NCBI RefSeq assembly: GCF_014196715.1
Contig: NZ_JACIEF010000004.1
Span: 62,001-126,000 of the forward strand
Length of the DNA: 64,000 nt
Source of the DNA: Pedobacter zeae
Lineage (GTDB): Bacteria; Bacteroidota; Bacteroidia; Sphingobacteriales; Sphingobacteriaceae
Direction of reading: 5' to 3'
Shown: in pieces, positions 8,129-17,419 of the stretch
How positions within the stretch are numbered: position 1 is the first letter of the stretch
How the letters are laid out: each line of letters opens with the position of its first letter
Notes under the pieces: model-generated
Database searches by the model: none
What the model was told of the DNA's origin: nothing
What the model saw: only the letters and a program-made list of their open reading frames with translations
Made by a program: the position numbers and the translations under genes

Positions 8129-11100
8129 TCACACTAATTTTAATTTGCCCTTAACAGCGTAAAAAAGGTAGGTTCTGATGTTCTGATAGCCCATTTCCGA
8201 AAGTAAGGCTTTGTAGACGTACACCTGCTCGATATGTTTATCGCTCTCTTCGAGGGTAAATTTATAATCAAGAATAACGACCTCATCTCCATTTACCAGC
8301 ACCCGGTCTGGCCGGTGGCTTTTCCCTTTTTCATCAACAATGGTTTTTTCTATGATGCTTTGGCTTGCGGAGCCTAAAATAGATTGCAATTCGGGATTAT
8401 TTAATACTTCCAAGGCAGACCCGATCAGTTTTTGCCTTTCCTCATCTTTAATAATCCCCTGTAGAACCAATTGATCGGTGTAACTTTCCACTTCCTGCTG
8501 GTTGCGGGCACTGGCGAGGATATCGTGCAGTAATGAGCCTTTCCGGCCTGAATTTTCGATATTAACCAAATGTTTGAGGTGTTTTTCTTCTGATGGAATG
8601 TAAAGTTCAGATAAACGTGTAGTGGTAGGATAACTTTTCAGGTCGATAAAATTAGATTGCTCGGTTTTATTTTCGATAATTACCTCCTCAACAATTTCGT
8701 AAACGCCATTTTCATCAAACTGGTCTTCAAAAGTAAAGTTAATGACATCGCCCATGTTTGATAATTTCGGCTCTTTTTTGGTCATGGTAGCAATGTAAAG
8801 GTAATCTTTCGAACGTGTAGTGGCCACATAGAGCATATTCAGTGCATCCATGTTGTTGTAGAGCAGTTCCTCGTAATATGCTTTAGCAATTGCCGAATCG
8901 GCTAAAGCTTCGTTATATTTTAGGGGTATACCTTTCAGTTCTTTGTAAACCGTTTCTTCTGAAGAAACCCAGAAAGTTCCATTGGGTTTGCCTTTGATTT
9001 CCCAGTTGCAAAATGGCACGAAAACAGCCCTAAAAGCCAAACCTTTCGATTTGTGAATGGTAATGATCTGAATGGCATCTGCACCTTCAGGAGAAGGTAA
9101 GGACTTTTTAATCCCATCTTCTTCCCACCAGGTTAAAAAGGCAATAATGCCTTTTTCTCCAAGTTTTCCGGCTGACGCCGTTAAGTCTCTAAACGCCAAC
9201 AGGTAAGGCAAATTCGCTGTGAGGTCTTTTAAACCATAGCTCTCAATCAGGATTTCGACCAGTTCTGGCAAGGGTAACTGGAGCCAGCTTTGCCAGTTCA
9301 TACATAAAGCGGCAGGTAAAACCGCAGTTAATGTATGGAGTGGTTTTTGACTAAGGTTAATGTAATGGTTGGCATCGGGATCTTTTCCGTGTAGGGAACG
9401 GTAAAGGGCGATGCAATTGGCTTTATACAATGCCGTTTGACTTTCTAACCCTATTAGGGTTTTTAAGGTGTTAATAATCAGTTGTATGGCCGAATTATTT
9501 GAAATCAATAAGGCATCTCCCGACAGAACAGGTAAGTGGTGTTCCATCAGTTTTTTTACCGTTAACAAGGCTTCACTGTTCGATCGTACCAGGATGGCAA
9601 TGTCTTTTAGTGCATATTGTTGCTTATTTTTGAGCTGGTTAATTTCTTTAACTATATCATCCAGGGCAATATCCCTAAAAACAGTTTCGGTAAAACGGGC
9701 CTCTTCAGGAGCATGATCTTTACCGAATTTCCTGATTTTAATGGTGCCGCCTTTTAAAGTATTGGTAGCGAAATTTTGGGTCGATCCGCTATAAATGTCG
9801 GTAATAATATGTTGATAATGTTGCTCCTGCCACCATTTAAGAATACTTTCAGGTTTAGAGGCCAGGTTTTCATTCAACTCATTCTGCAAGGTAAGCGGAA
9901 TGGCTTTGTAAAGAAAATTATTAAAAGTGATGATATTTTCTGCACTTCGGTAATTTTCTTCCAGGCTTTCTTCGAGAACATTTTTAGCACCGACATCTAT
10001 TTTTGCCTGTTTATGCAGGATATTCCAGTCGCCGTTACGCCAGCGGTAAATAGACTGTTTGGTATCGCCAACAATGAGGTGGTCGATCAAATCCTGACTT
10101 GGCGTAGCCATTGCATTGGTCAATAATGATTTAAAACTTCCCCATTGACTGGTGGAAGTATCCTGAAACTCATCAAACAGGAAGTTGCGGTAACGGTTGC
10201 CCACTTTTTCCCAAATGAAAGAAGGATTATCGCCAGCATCTTCTGTGATTCCTGAAATCAGCTTTTGTGCATCACTGATCAGCAGGTTATCGTTTTCGGC
10301 CCTGTACTCTTTAAGAAGAACGGCAATTTCCTGCATTAACCTTAAATAATAGAGGTTTTTATTAAATGCTATAGCCAGTCCGTAATTGGGCAGATGTGTT
10401 AAGTAATGCGTTTTTAGTTTCTTTAATATCGGGTTTACCGTTTCGTAAGCCTCAGGAAAATTCGTATTTTTCTGGAACCATTCCTCCGGTTCATCGATTA
10501 ATTTGAAAAGTGGTTCTATTTTTGAAAAGTCGCCCCTGGCTACTAAAATGATTTTTGCCAGCGGACTTCTGGATTTGCCTTTAAGGTGATCGTTTTCTAC
10601 CCCGATTACATTAAGGGCTTCGTTGGCTTCAGTTGCCAATGCCACCAGTTCTTCTTCGAAGTTTTTAATTTCCGATTTGGTAAGCTGTATGTATTTTTTA
10701 AAGAGATCGTCTATGTTTTCCAGTCCAAGGGCATTTACTGCATCTTCAAAAATCTGGAAACGTTCTGAAAATATTTCCCCGATAAGATTATAGAGCTCAA
10801 ATTTATAGTTCCAGCTTTTGTTATCGCTGATGCGTTCGATAGCCAGATCAATGATCCACTGCAGGAGCTGTTTATTGTGATCCAGGGCCTCGTCTAATTT
10901 GTTAACCAGATCGTCCTTCACCTTATCATAATTCATTTCTAAATTATAATCGGCATTAAGACCCAGCTCGAAGGCAAAACCACGGATTACTTTTTGCACG
11001 AAACCATCGATGGTACTCACCGAAAAACGGCTGTAATCGTGCAGAATTTTACGGTAAATCTTATCGGCTTTGAACTGGAGTTCCTGGGCACTTAACATCG

Positions 11101-11347
11101 GATAAGCTTGTAAAATAAGCTTCCGATAATCGTCGATTTTTTTTGAAGAATTTCCTTTAGCCAATCCGAGCAAAACCTCTAATATCCTGGTTTTCATCTC
11201 TTCGGTAGCTTTGTTGGTAAAAGTTACGGCTAAAATTTCGCGGTATTTATGATCTCCACTGAAGAGCAGGGTGAGGTAATGTGCAGTTAAACTGAAGGTT
11301 TTACCGGAACCGGCAGAGGCTTGAAGGATTTTGAGGGGTTGGGGCAT
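8129..11347 (-). CDS. UvrD/RecB-type helicase-nuclease (AddA-like)
   Basis: The 1072-residue SF1A helicase has the Walker A motif ASAGSGKTFSLTAHYL at residues 9-24 and motif Ia TFTNKATEEMK. Motif II is near FLFDEFQDTS, and GDTKQSIYRWR and TIHKSKGLAF follow, with DALNMLYVATTRSKDYLY as motif VI. The C-terminal PD-(D/E)XK nuclease shows HRPDRVLVNGDEVVILDYKF. The domain order matches AddA/RecB. With the downstream AddB-like protein it should form a helicase-nuclease that processes DNA ends for RecA. It is the first gene of the pair and no Chi-recognition details can be read. The predicted ATG at 11347 sits directly before the Walker A region, as in relatives. Confidence 0.9.
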   Translation of the reverse strand: MPQPLKILQASAGSGKTFSLTAHYLTLLFSGDHKYREILAVTFTNKATEEMKTRILEVLLGLAKGNSSKKIDDYRKLILQAYPMLSAQELQFKADKIYRKILHDYSRFSVSTIDGFVQKVIRGFAFELGLNADYNLEMNYDKVKDDLVNKLDEALDHNKQLLQWIIDLAIERISDNKSWNYKFELYNLIGEIFSERFQIFEDAVNALGLENIDDLFKKYIQLTKSEIKNFEEELVALATEANEALNVIGVENDHLKGKSRSPLAKIILVARGDFSKIEPLFKLIDEPEEWFQKNTNFPEAYETVNPILKKLKTHYLTHLPNYGLAIAFNKNLYYLRLMQEIAVLLKEYRAENDNLLISDAQKLISGITEDAGDNPSFIWEKVGNRYRNFLFDEFQDTSTSQWGSFKSLLTNAMATPSQDLIDHLIVGDTKQSIYRWRNGDWNILHKQAKIDVGAKNVLEESLEENYRSAENIITFNNFLYKAIPLTLQNELNENLASKPESILKWWQEQHYQHIITDIYSGSTQNFATNTLKGGTIKIRKFGKDHAPEEARFTETVFRDIALDDIVKEINQLKNKQQYALKDIAILVRSNSEALLTVKKLMEHHLPVLSGDALLISNNSAIQLIINTLKTLIGLESQTALYKANCIALYRSLHGKDPDANHYINLSQKPLHTLTAVLPAALCMNWQSWLQLPLPELVEILIESYGLKDLTANLPYLLAFRDLTASAGKLGEKGIIAFLTWWEEDGIKKSLPSPEGADAIQIITIHKSKGLAFRAVFVPFCNWEIKGKPNGTFWVSSEETVYKELKGIPLKYNEALADSAIAKAYYEELLYNNMDALNMLYVATTRSKDYLYIATMTKKEPKLSNMGDVINFTFEDQFDENGVYEIVEEVIIENKTEQSNFIDLKSYPTTTRLSELYIPSEEKHLKHLVNIENSGRKGSLLHDILASARNQQEVESYTDQLVLQGIIKDEERQKLIGSALEVLNNPELQSILGSASQSIIEKTIVDEKGKSHRPDRVLVNGDEVVILDYKFTLEESDKHIEQVYVYKALLSEMGYQNIRTYLFYAVKGKLKLV

Positions 11348-11415
11348 AGTGTGATTTCTCTCCGAACTTTAAACTTACAACAATTTAAAATTTTACCGAA
11401 ATCATGATATCAACA

Positions 11416-12210
11416 TCAGGCCTTTTTCTTCTTCTTTTTCTGGATGGTTTTTAAGCTGATTCTTGCTGGCCGTTCAGCCATCTCAATAGGGAAGCCAAGC
11501 AGGTCGCGAATTACAACTGATGCACAGGCCCCGCCAAAGGCTGCAGGTAAATAGGAAATGGTACCATAAGCCGAGCGTTTAAAATTGCTTCCGTCGGTCA
11601 TAATCATCGAGTTTTTGTCCACTCCTTCAGTGGAGAAAACAGCTTTAATTTTAGCCGAGTTTTCAAGTTTGTTCAACCGTTTGCGTACATAACTGGCAAA
11701 AACACATTGGTAGGTTTCGGGAAGTAAAGTAATTCTTAGTTTGGTCGGATCCATTTTGCCACCGGCCCCCATCGAACTCACAATCGGTATGTTTTTTTGA
11801 AGTGCTGTAGAAAGTAAAGTGATTTTTGGCATTACGCTATCAATACAATCCATTACATAATCGAAATCAGACTCCAGGATTTCCCTGCATTTTTCAGGGG
11901 TTAAAAAAGTGCTTACCACATGCAGTTTCAGGGCAGGGTTAATCGCCAGTAAGCGTTCCTGCATAATTGCAGCCTTGCTTACCCCATGATTGGTTGCCAA
12001 TGCCGGCAATTGCCTGTTTCGGTTGGTGGGATCCACAACATCGCCATCTACAATCGTCATTTCACCAATACCCGAGCGGCAAATAAATTCGGCAGCAAAA
12101 GAACCTACACCCCCCAAACCGATAACCAAAACATGTTTCGATTGGAGTTTTTTAATTCCATCATTTCCAACAAGGAGCGCAGAGCGCGAAAGCCAGCTTA
12201 CATCAGACAT
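11416..12210 (-). CDS. tcdA: tRNA threonylcarbamoyladenosine dehydratase (ThiF/E1-like)
   Basis: From the ATG at 12210 (MSDVSWLSRSALLVGNDGI) this is a 264-residue E1-like ATP-binding enzyme. The Rossmann motif VIGLGGVGSFAAEFICRSGIG and EMTIVDGDVVDPTNRNRQ carry the adenylation site, and a CIDSVMPKITLL segment follows. TcdA uses ATP to cyclise t6A37 of ANN-decoding tRNAs to ct6A. A longer frame begins at 12273, but its first 21 residues (MSIPARMAGQAF...) do not fit the family, so the inner ATG is preferred. The gene lies 128 bp after the TatD-type gene in the same direction. The lysine-rich tail (KKKKKKA) is unusual but harmless. Confidence 0.9.
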   Translation of the reverse strand: MSDVSWLSRSALLVGNDGIKKLQSKHVLVIGLGGVGSFAAEFICRSGIGEMTIVDGDVVDPTNRNRQLPALATNHGVSKAAIMQERLLAINPALKLHVVSTFLTPEKCREILESDFDYVMDCIDSVMPKITLLSTALQKNIPIVSSMGAGGKMDPTKLRITLLPETYQCVFASYVRKRLNKLENSAKIKAVFSTEGVDKNSMIMTDGSNFKRSAYGTISYLPAAFGGACASVVIRDLLGFPIEMAERPARISLKTIQKKKKKKA

Positions 12211-12338
12211 ATTAATTCTTGTATTTAACCACAGATGAAAAGCCTGCCCTGCCATTCGGGCGGGGATGGACACAGCTTATAACTCAATGGATCTTGCATT
12301 AGCTAAGAAAACTTTCCGTGCTTTCTGCACATCCGTGG

Positions 12339-12998
12339 CTAGTTTTTTAAATTCAATTTATTCCAGTCGGCAAAAATACGAGCTTTAAGCTCATCAACGC
12401 TACATTTTTTTAAAATGGCTGCGGCCTGGTAAATTTCCTGAATGGAAATGTCTGAATCGTCGGTTTCCAGGAAGAAACGATCCGTATTTTCGATCAGTTT
12501 TGCCACTCCGGATGATGCTTTTAAAGCCGCTGTACCAAAGGAAAGTATAAAACCTTTATCCAAAAGCTGTTTGCCCAGCACTTCATTTTTATTAAAGCCA
12601 TGTATAATCATAGGAACTTTCACCTTTAATCTTTCTTTGACCGCGATTAATTCTGAAAAACATTTAACACAGTGTAAAATCAGTGGTTTCCGGATTTTTT
12701 CGGCGAGTTCGAGCTGTTTTTCAAGGATGATGACCTGATTTTCAAGATTTTCACCCCTCAATCGGTCTAAACCACACTCACCGATCAGTTTTACATTGTT
12801 TTGATTGGCTACCACGGTTAAATATTTCATTTGGAAATCTAACTGATCAATTTGGGCAAACCACGGATGTAAACCAACCGAAATCGGCTTTGTTTTAGGC
12901 ATGGCTAGAAAGATATCGTTGGTTAACGATAAGCTTTGAATACTGGTTACCCCTTTTTGTACAGCAGTTTTATGGGTGTGTATGTCTAAAAAATCCAT
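12339..12998 (-). CDS. TatD-family metal-dependent hydrolase
   Basis: The 219-residue amidohydrolase-fold protein begins MDFLDIHTHK, where HTH supplies two metal ligands. Further ligands appear in SVGLHPWF, LIGECGLDR, LILHCVKC, MIIHGF and FFLETDDSDI. These are the TatD landmarks, although the protein is about 40 residues shorter than E. coli TatD. TatD proteins are divalent-metal 3'-5' exonucleases or DNA-repair hydrolases. The shortened Bacteroidota form is not well characterised, so only the family is assigned. It lies upstream of tcdA on the same strand. Confidence 0.85.
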   Translation of the reverse strand: MDFLDIHTHKTAVQKGVTSIQSLSLTNDIFLAMPKTKPISVGLHPWFAQIDQLDFQMKYLTVVANQNNVKLIGECGLDRLRGENLENQVIILEKQLELAEKIRKPLILHCVKCFSELIAVKERLKVKVPMIIHGFNKNEVLGKQLLDKGFILSFGTAALKASSGVAKLIENTDRFFLETDDSDISIQEIYQAAAILKKCSVDELKARIFADWNKLNLKN

Positions 12999-13160
12999 TG
13001 GTTAGCAAAGATAGTGTTTTGAAGGGGGAGGTATGATGGGGGATGGAAAATGTATGATGGCAGATGGATGATGGGGATAAAAAAATAGGGAGACAGCTCC
13101 AGGCAATGTGTCTGTTCTGTAAAGAATTTGCGAATAATCTATCATATTACTAGACTTTGT

Positions 13161-13168
13161 TAAATTTG
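13161..13168 (+). promoter_or_regulatory. Bacteroidota -7 element for the secreted thioredoxin-fold gene
   Basis: TAAATTTG matches the TAnnTTTG -7 consensus and lies 21 bp before the ATG at 13190. A clear -33 partner is not obvious. Confidence 0.55.
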
Positions 13169-13189
13169 TATACATTATTCTAAAAAAAC

Positions 13190-13723
13190 ATGAAAAGATT
13201 AGTCATTTTATTAAGCGCCTTATTTATTGCGACTACAACTTTTAGTCAAGCAAAAAAAGATGGGGTTCATATCTATAACCCTCAGGCCAACGCCAAAGCA
13301 GATATTGAAGCGGCCGTAGCTAAAGCAGCTAAAGAAAATAAGCATGTATTGGTACAGGTTGGGGGTAACTGGTGCACCTGGTGTATTGCTTTCCATAATT
13401 TGGTTGACAGTACCGCAACACTAAAAAAATATATAAACGATAATTTTGAGACGGTTTTGGTAAATTATAGTCCGGAAAATAAAAACGAAAGTGTGTTGGC
13501 TGGTTTAGGCTATCCGCAGCGTTTTGGTTTCCCCGTATTTTTAGTTTTGGACGGGAAAGGAAAAGTATTGCACATTGAAAATTCTTCCTATTTAGAAACT
13601 GAAGAGGTTGGAGCCAACGGCAAAAAGAAAGTTGGCCACGATGTAAAGAAAATAACGGCATTTTTAAAAGGATGGACCACCACTGCCGTAAATCCGGAAA
13701 CGTATAAGCCAAAAGCGAAGTAG
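13190..13723 (+). CDS. Exported thioredoxin-fold protein with CTWC motif
   Basis: The 177-residue protein has a signal peptide (MKRLVILLSALFIATTTFSQ, cut after TFSQ or the next A). A thioredoxin-like domain follows, with GGNWCTWCIAFH at about residues 58-69. The CxxC dithiol fits the thioredoxin_7/DUF255-like group rather than classical TrxA (CGPC). The cis-Pro equivalent is in FGFPVFLVLD near residue 112. It should act in the periplasm as a thiol reductase or isomerase, with unknown client. It has its own -7 element, stands alone and ends at a strong stem-loop shared with the convergent acidic-protein gene. Confidence 0.85.
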   Translation: MKRLVILLSALFIATTTFSQAKKDGVHIYNPQANAKADIEAAVAKAAKENKHVLVQVGGNWCTWCIAFHNLVDSTATLKKYINDNFETVLVNYSPENKNESVLAGLGYPQRFGFPVFLVLDGKGKVLHIENSSYLETEEVGANGKKKVGHDVKKITAFLKGWTTTAVNPETYKPKAK

Positions 13724-13748
13724 TTTTATAAAGCTTTTGCAGCAATAA

Positions 13749-13790
13749 CGGCAGGTCGTGTGTAAACCAACATGACCTGCCGCTTTTTTT
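13749..13790. terminator. Stem-loop terminator between convergent genes
   Basis: CGGCAGGTC and GACCTGCCG form a 9-bp stem followed by CTTTTTTT on the plus strand. It ends the thioredoxin-fold gene, and its T-tract overlaps the stop codon of the convergent small gene. Confidence 0.8.
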
Positions 13791-13995
13791 AATCATCTAA
13801 ATCATCGTCATCGTTATCATCGAGGTTTAGTTCGTAAGATGATCTCGATGCCCGGTCGGCCTGCTCCAGCAGATCTTTATCATGTTCGATACTGGTATCA
13901 TCGCCGCTAATTTCGTTGATGTTTTCTACTTCGTCCTCTCTGCGCAGTGCGTCGTTAGGATCGTTTGAATAATCGTCATCTTCTGGGTCTATCAT
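13789..13995 (-). CDS. Small highly acidic protein of unknown function
   Basis: The 68-residue protein starts MIDPEDDDYSNDPNDALRR and ends LDDNDDDDLDD, with 28 Asp/Glu residues. It has no cysteine, no membrane segment and no recognisable domain. It is probably disordered and cytoplasmic. I recall small acidic proteins of this kind in Bacteroidota but cannot name a family. Codon-level plausibility is good: there is an ATG start, a clear stop and no competing gene on the other strand. Function is unknown. Confidence 0.6.
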   Translation of the reverse strand: MIDPEDDDYSNDPNDALRREDEVENINEISGDDTSIEHDKDLLEQADRASRSSYELNLDDNDDDDLDD

Positions 13996-14149
13996 AACAT
14001 TGAGGTTTTATAATAGACTAATCGTTTTCAGCCTGAAATTGTTTTAGAAAAAGCTGAAAGACTAAAGTTTAAAGCAAAGGGCCCAAAGCAATTGATCGCT
14101 ATCATTTAAAATTCAATCCTTGTGCAATCTGCGCCTTAGTGGTTAAGTA

Positions 14150-15850
14150 TTAAAGCCCTTCACCGAATTTATAAAACGGAGCCACGCTTACCGGTAGCTT
14201 TCCAGTTGGTACCAACCTGTTATTGATCACTGCTGCGGCAGAAATCTGCATGAAATCCTCTTTCTGATAAGCCACAACCAAGCCTTTACTGTTTTCTAAT
14301 CCTGAAAGGCCTGCCAGGTTATATGGATTTGCAAACAAAGCAAAAACAGCATTTTTTGTAGATAGTTCTTTAATAAAGTTTTTTACACCGGTATTTAGTG
14401 GAATATTGTTTGCAGGCCTTGATCTGCTATCATGTATGCCCACAATAACCTGGTCAAAAGCACCGATTTCGCGGGCAATGTTCGAGATTTGTGTTGGATT
14501 GGCATCTTTATCTAAAACATAATAAACCGAGTTATAATAACCTTTGGCAATTTCTTTCTGGAATGTGGTAACCGAAGGAACACCGATACTGATGATAGCG
14601 GTTCGTCTGATTGGTATTAACCGCTTGATGTAATCTTTGCCCTTTAACAAAGTAACCGAAGCATTAGCGAGTTCCTGCACCAGTGCATTGCTGGCATTGC
14701 GGTTAACTGCGGCAACAATGCCCTGTGTTACCACCGTATCCCTTTTAGTTAAACCTGCCCAATACTTGGCGGTTAATATCTTGCGTACGCTGGCATCAAT
14801 GTCTTTCATACTTATGCGATCTTGCCTGACAGCTTTGCGCACCAGTTTAATGGCCCTGTCGCTGTTTTCAGAAAGCTCCAGGATATCGTTACCGGCAATA
14901 ATACCCATTAAATCTGCCTCGCCGTTTTTAAAATATTTAACCACACCTTTCATGTCCATCGCATCAGAAATGATCAGGCCTTTAAACCCAAGTTTTTGCT
15001 TTAAAATGCCGGTAACAATGGGTTTGGAAAGGGTAGAAGGTAAGTTTGGTGTATTATCAAGCGAAGGAATATTCATGTGGGCAATCATTACGCCAGATGC
15101 TCCCTGTTTAATCAGCTCTCTAAAAGGGTACATTTCTAAAGTATCTAGCCGGTTAGCCGAAAAGGTAAGCTGCGGTAAATCGTAGTGCGAATCTACATCA
15201 GTGTCACCGTGCCCCGGGAAGTGCTTTAAGGTGGTTAATAAACCACCATCTTGCATACCTTTCATGTAAGCTGCAACTTTGGTGGCCACATTATATTTAT
15301 TTTCGCCAAAAGAACGGTAATTGATCACCGGGTTTTTAGGGTTGTTATTGATATCGGCATCAGGAGCTAAATTCATTTGCATGCCCATGCGTTTATAATC
15401 TTTGGCTACCTCTAACCCCATTTTGTATATAAGGTCTTTGTTTTGGATAGCACCCAGGGTCATTTGGTAAGGATAAGAAATGGTACTGTCTAAGCGCATA
15501 CCCAAACCCCATTCGCCATCGTTGGCTACAATTAAAGGCACCCGGCTTAATTTCTGATAGGCATTGGTAGCAATGGCCTGCCGGCCCGGACCACCCTGGA
15601 AAAAGATTACCCCACCCAACTGTTCGCGTTTAATAACCTGGCCAACCGAATCGGTATATTTTTGGCCCAGATTGGTGTGTGCGCGTACAAAGAACATTTG
15701 TGCAATGCGCTCCCTGCGGTTAAGTTTATTAAAAACTGAATCGACCCATTTGGGCTGATTGGCTAACATTTCTAAATAGGTTTTTTGTTGTGCGCTGCCA
15801 GAAAATGCAGTTCCACAAAGGGCAATGAGTATAAAAAGATTTTTTTTCAC
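14150..15850 (-). CDS. Glycoside hydrolase family 3 (NagZ-like beta-N-acetylhexosaminidase), exported
   Basis: The 566-residue protein has a signal peptide (MKKNLFILIALCGTAFSGSAQQ) and the GH3 catalytic barrel. The NagZ hallmark KHFPGHGDTDVDSHYDLP lies at about residues 210-227; its D and H form the catalytic dyad of NagZ enzymes. ISDAMDMKGV carries the nucleophile Asp. A C-terminal Rossmann-like GH3_C region follows, which classical short NagZ lacks. It probably removes N-acetylglucosamine from muropeptides or chitin-type glycans in the periplasm. The start codon appears to be GTG (15848-15850), chosen because the signal peptide begins there and no nearby ATG fits. Confidence 0.88.
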   Translation of the reverse strand: MKKNLFILIALCGTAFSGSAQQKTYLEMLANQPKWVDSVFNKLNRRERIAQMFFVRAHTNLGQKYTDSVGQVIKREQLGGVIFFQGGPGRQAIATNAYQKLSRVPLIVANDGEWGLGMRLDSTISYPYQMTLGAIQNKDLIYKMGLEVAKDYKRMGMQMNLAPDADINNNPKNPVINYRSFGENKYNVATKVAAYMKGMQDGGLLTTLKHFPGHGDTDVDSHYDLPQLTFSANRLDTLEMYPFRELIKQGASGVMIAHMNIPSLDNTPNLPSTLSKPIVTGILKQKLGFKGLIISDAMDMKGVVKYFKNGEADLMGIIAGNDILELSENSDRAIKLVRKAVRQDRISMKDIDASVRKILTAKYWAGLTKRDTVVTQGIVAAVNRNASNALVQELANASVTLLKGKDYIKRLIPIRRTAIISIGVPSVTTFQKEIAKGYYNSVYYVLDKDANPTQISNIAREIGAFDQVIVGIHDSRSRPANNIPLNTGVKNFIKELSTKNAVFALFANPYNLAGLSGLENSKGLVVAYQKEDFMQISAAAVINNRLVPTGKLPVSVAPFYKFGEGL

Positions 15851-15971
15851 TTGTTTTGTTGTATCAGGTCAGCTAAATTAATAAACCAAAGCCGTATTAA
15901 ACAAAAACTCGTCCAAGTAATCGATTTAATACAGTATTTTAATTAAAGTGCCGATTGAGCAAGCAATTAGA

Positions 15972-16547
15972 TTAGGATTTATACATCCCTTTGCCTTCAA
16001 TAAAATCAATTACCTTATCGGGCAGGAAAAACTGTACATTCTTTTGTGCTTTAATTGCCTTGCGGATAAAGGTTGAAGAAATCTCCATCAGAGGGGTTTG
16101 GGTAAAAGTAATGGCCGGATGGTTTTGCCATTCTGTTACATCAGCCCCGGGGCGGGGGTATACGTAAATCTGGTAATTTTTTAACAATACTTCGTAGTTT
16201 TTCCACTTTTTGAAGGAAACCAGGTTGTCGGCACCCATAATCAATACAAATTGCTTCTCAGGATATTTCTCGTGGAGATAAGTTAAGGTATCAATCGTGT
16301 ATGAAGGTTGTGGCAGCGCAAATTCAATGTCGCTCACACGGATGCGTTCGGCATTTTCGGTTGCCAGTTTGGCCATTTCTAAACGATCGTACATATTGGT
16401 TAAACCGTTTTTATCTTTTAATGGGTTATGCGGCGAAACCACCAACCAAACCTCATCGAGTTCGGTATGATTAGCCATGTAATTGGCAATAATTAAATGA
16501 CCGGTATGGATGGGATTATAAGAACCGAAGAAGAGTCCAGTTTTCAT
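15972..16547 (-). CDS. nadD: Nicotinate-nucleotide adenylyltransferase
   Basis: The 191-residue nucleotidyltransferase has the family signature GLFFGSYNPIHTGHLIIANY at residues 4-23 (GxFxPxHxGH), the VWLVVSPHNPLK loop, FVLIMGADNLVSFKKWKN and the C-terminal ISSTFIRKAI motif. It transfers AMP from ATP to nicotinate mononucleotide in NAD synthesis. It lies downstream of gmk and yicC on the same strand, separated from gmk by an inverted-repeat element of about 100 bp. The length is normal. Confidence 0.94.
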   Translation of the reverse strand: MKTGLFFGSYNPIHTGHLIIANYMANHTELDEVWLVVSPHNPLKDKNGLTNMYDRLEMAKLATENAERIRVSDIEFALPQPSYTIDTLTYLHEKYPEKQFVLIMGADNLVSFKKWKNYEVLLKNYQIYVYPRPGADVTEWQNHPAITFTQTPLMEISSTFIRKAIKAQKNVQFFLPDKVIDFIEGKGMYKS

Positions 16548-16573
16548 GTTTGCGGGTTTCAGTATTTGTAATC

Positions 16574-16673
16574 GTCATTGCGAGACTGGATGGAAAGAGC
16601 CGAAGCAAATATGTTTTGCGAAAAAAGATTGCTTCACTCTTGCGCTTTTTCCAACGCTACGGTTCGCAATGAC
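16574..16673. repeat. Nested inverted-repeat (REP/MITE-like) intergenic element
   Basis: The outer arms GTCATTGCGA (16574-16583) and TCGCAATGAC (16664-16673) are perfect inverted repeats. An inner pair GAAGCAA (16602-16608) and TTGCTTC (16629-16635) is nested inside. The whole block of about 100 bp can fold into a cruciform or hairpin and sits between nadD and gmk. Similar GTCATTGCGA-flanked blocks are, from memory, scattered in Sphingobacteriaceae genomes. Only one copy is visible here. Confidence 0.65.
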
Positions 16674-16774
16674 AGGATTATTTACATGTGATTAGTTTAC
16701 CAAAGTATTTTTTTTATAAAAGCTAAATTTTAATCCTTTGTTAAAATAGTCAAATTTCTATACTATTAAGGGAA

Positions 16775-17341
16775 TTATTTCTTCAAGAAATCCCCCACCA
16801 ACTGCTCGGCTTCCGCACAGGCGGTATTAAGATCGAAATTTTTTAAGACTACATCGAATTTATCGGCATAAAGCAGTTCTTTTTCGGCTTTGATAAACCG
16901 TTCCTGCAATTTTTCAGGGCTATCTGTTCCGCGGCCGCTTAAACGTTCTTTCAATACTTCAAGCGATGGCGGCTGAACAAAAATGGCCAGTGCATCTTCT
17001 TCGTATTTTCTTTTTAAACGTAAACCACCTTCTACATCGATATCGAAAATTACATGTTTGCCTTCATTCCAGATGCGGTCGATTTCTGAACGCAAGGTAC
17101 CGTAAAAGGTTCCGTTATAAACCTCTTCAAACTCTACAAATTCCTGGCGGGCAACCCGGTGTAAAAACTCTTCTTTGCTAATAAAATAGTAGTCGTTTTC
17201 GTGTGTTTCATCTCCACGTAACTCGCGTGTTGTAGCAGAAATAGAAAAGCTCAGTTCAGGAAACTTTTTTAATAAATGATGTACTATCGTTGTTTTACCT
17301 GCTCCTGATGGCGCCGAAAATATAATTAATTTGCCTTGCAT
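16775..17341 (-). CDS. gmk: Guanylate kinase
   Basis: The 188-residue kinase has the P-loop SAPSGAGKTTIVHHLL at residues 9-24, the GMP-binding segment SATTRELRGDETHENDYYF and VIFDIDVEGGLRLK. It phosphorylates GMP (and dGMP) to GDP for nucleotide and (p)ppGpp metabolism. It follows yicC on the same strand by 78 bp, an arrangement common in bacteria. Length and motifs are typical. Confidence 0.95.
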   Translation of the reverse strand: MQGKLIIFSAPSGAGKTTIVHHLLKKFPELSFSISATTRELRGDETHENDYYFISKEEFLHRVARQEFVEFEEVYNGTFYGTLRSEIDRIWNEGKHVIFDIDVEGGLRLKRKYEEDALAIFVQPPSLEVLKERLSGRGTDSPEKLQERFIKAEKELLYADKFDVVLKNFDLNTACAEAEQLVGDFLKK

Positions 17342-17419
17342 GCTTTAATATTGTTGGAAGGTTGAAGGTTAAAGGTTGGAAGGTTGAATGTAATATTGCA
17401 ACTTAACAACATTCAAACA

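Noticed and set aside
13020..13080. ATGATGG/GATGG-rich stretch as a tandem repeat or CRISPR-like array
   Set aside because: The units are short, irregular and low-complexity, with no spacers.
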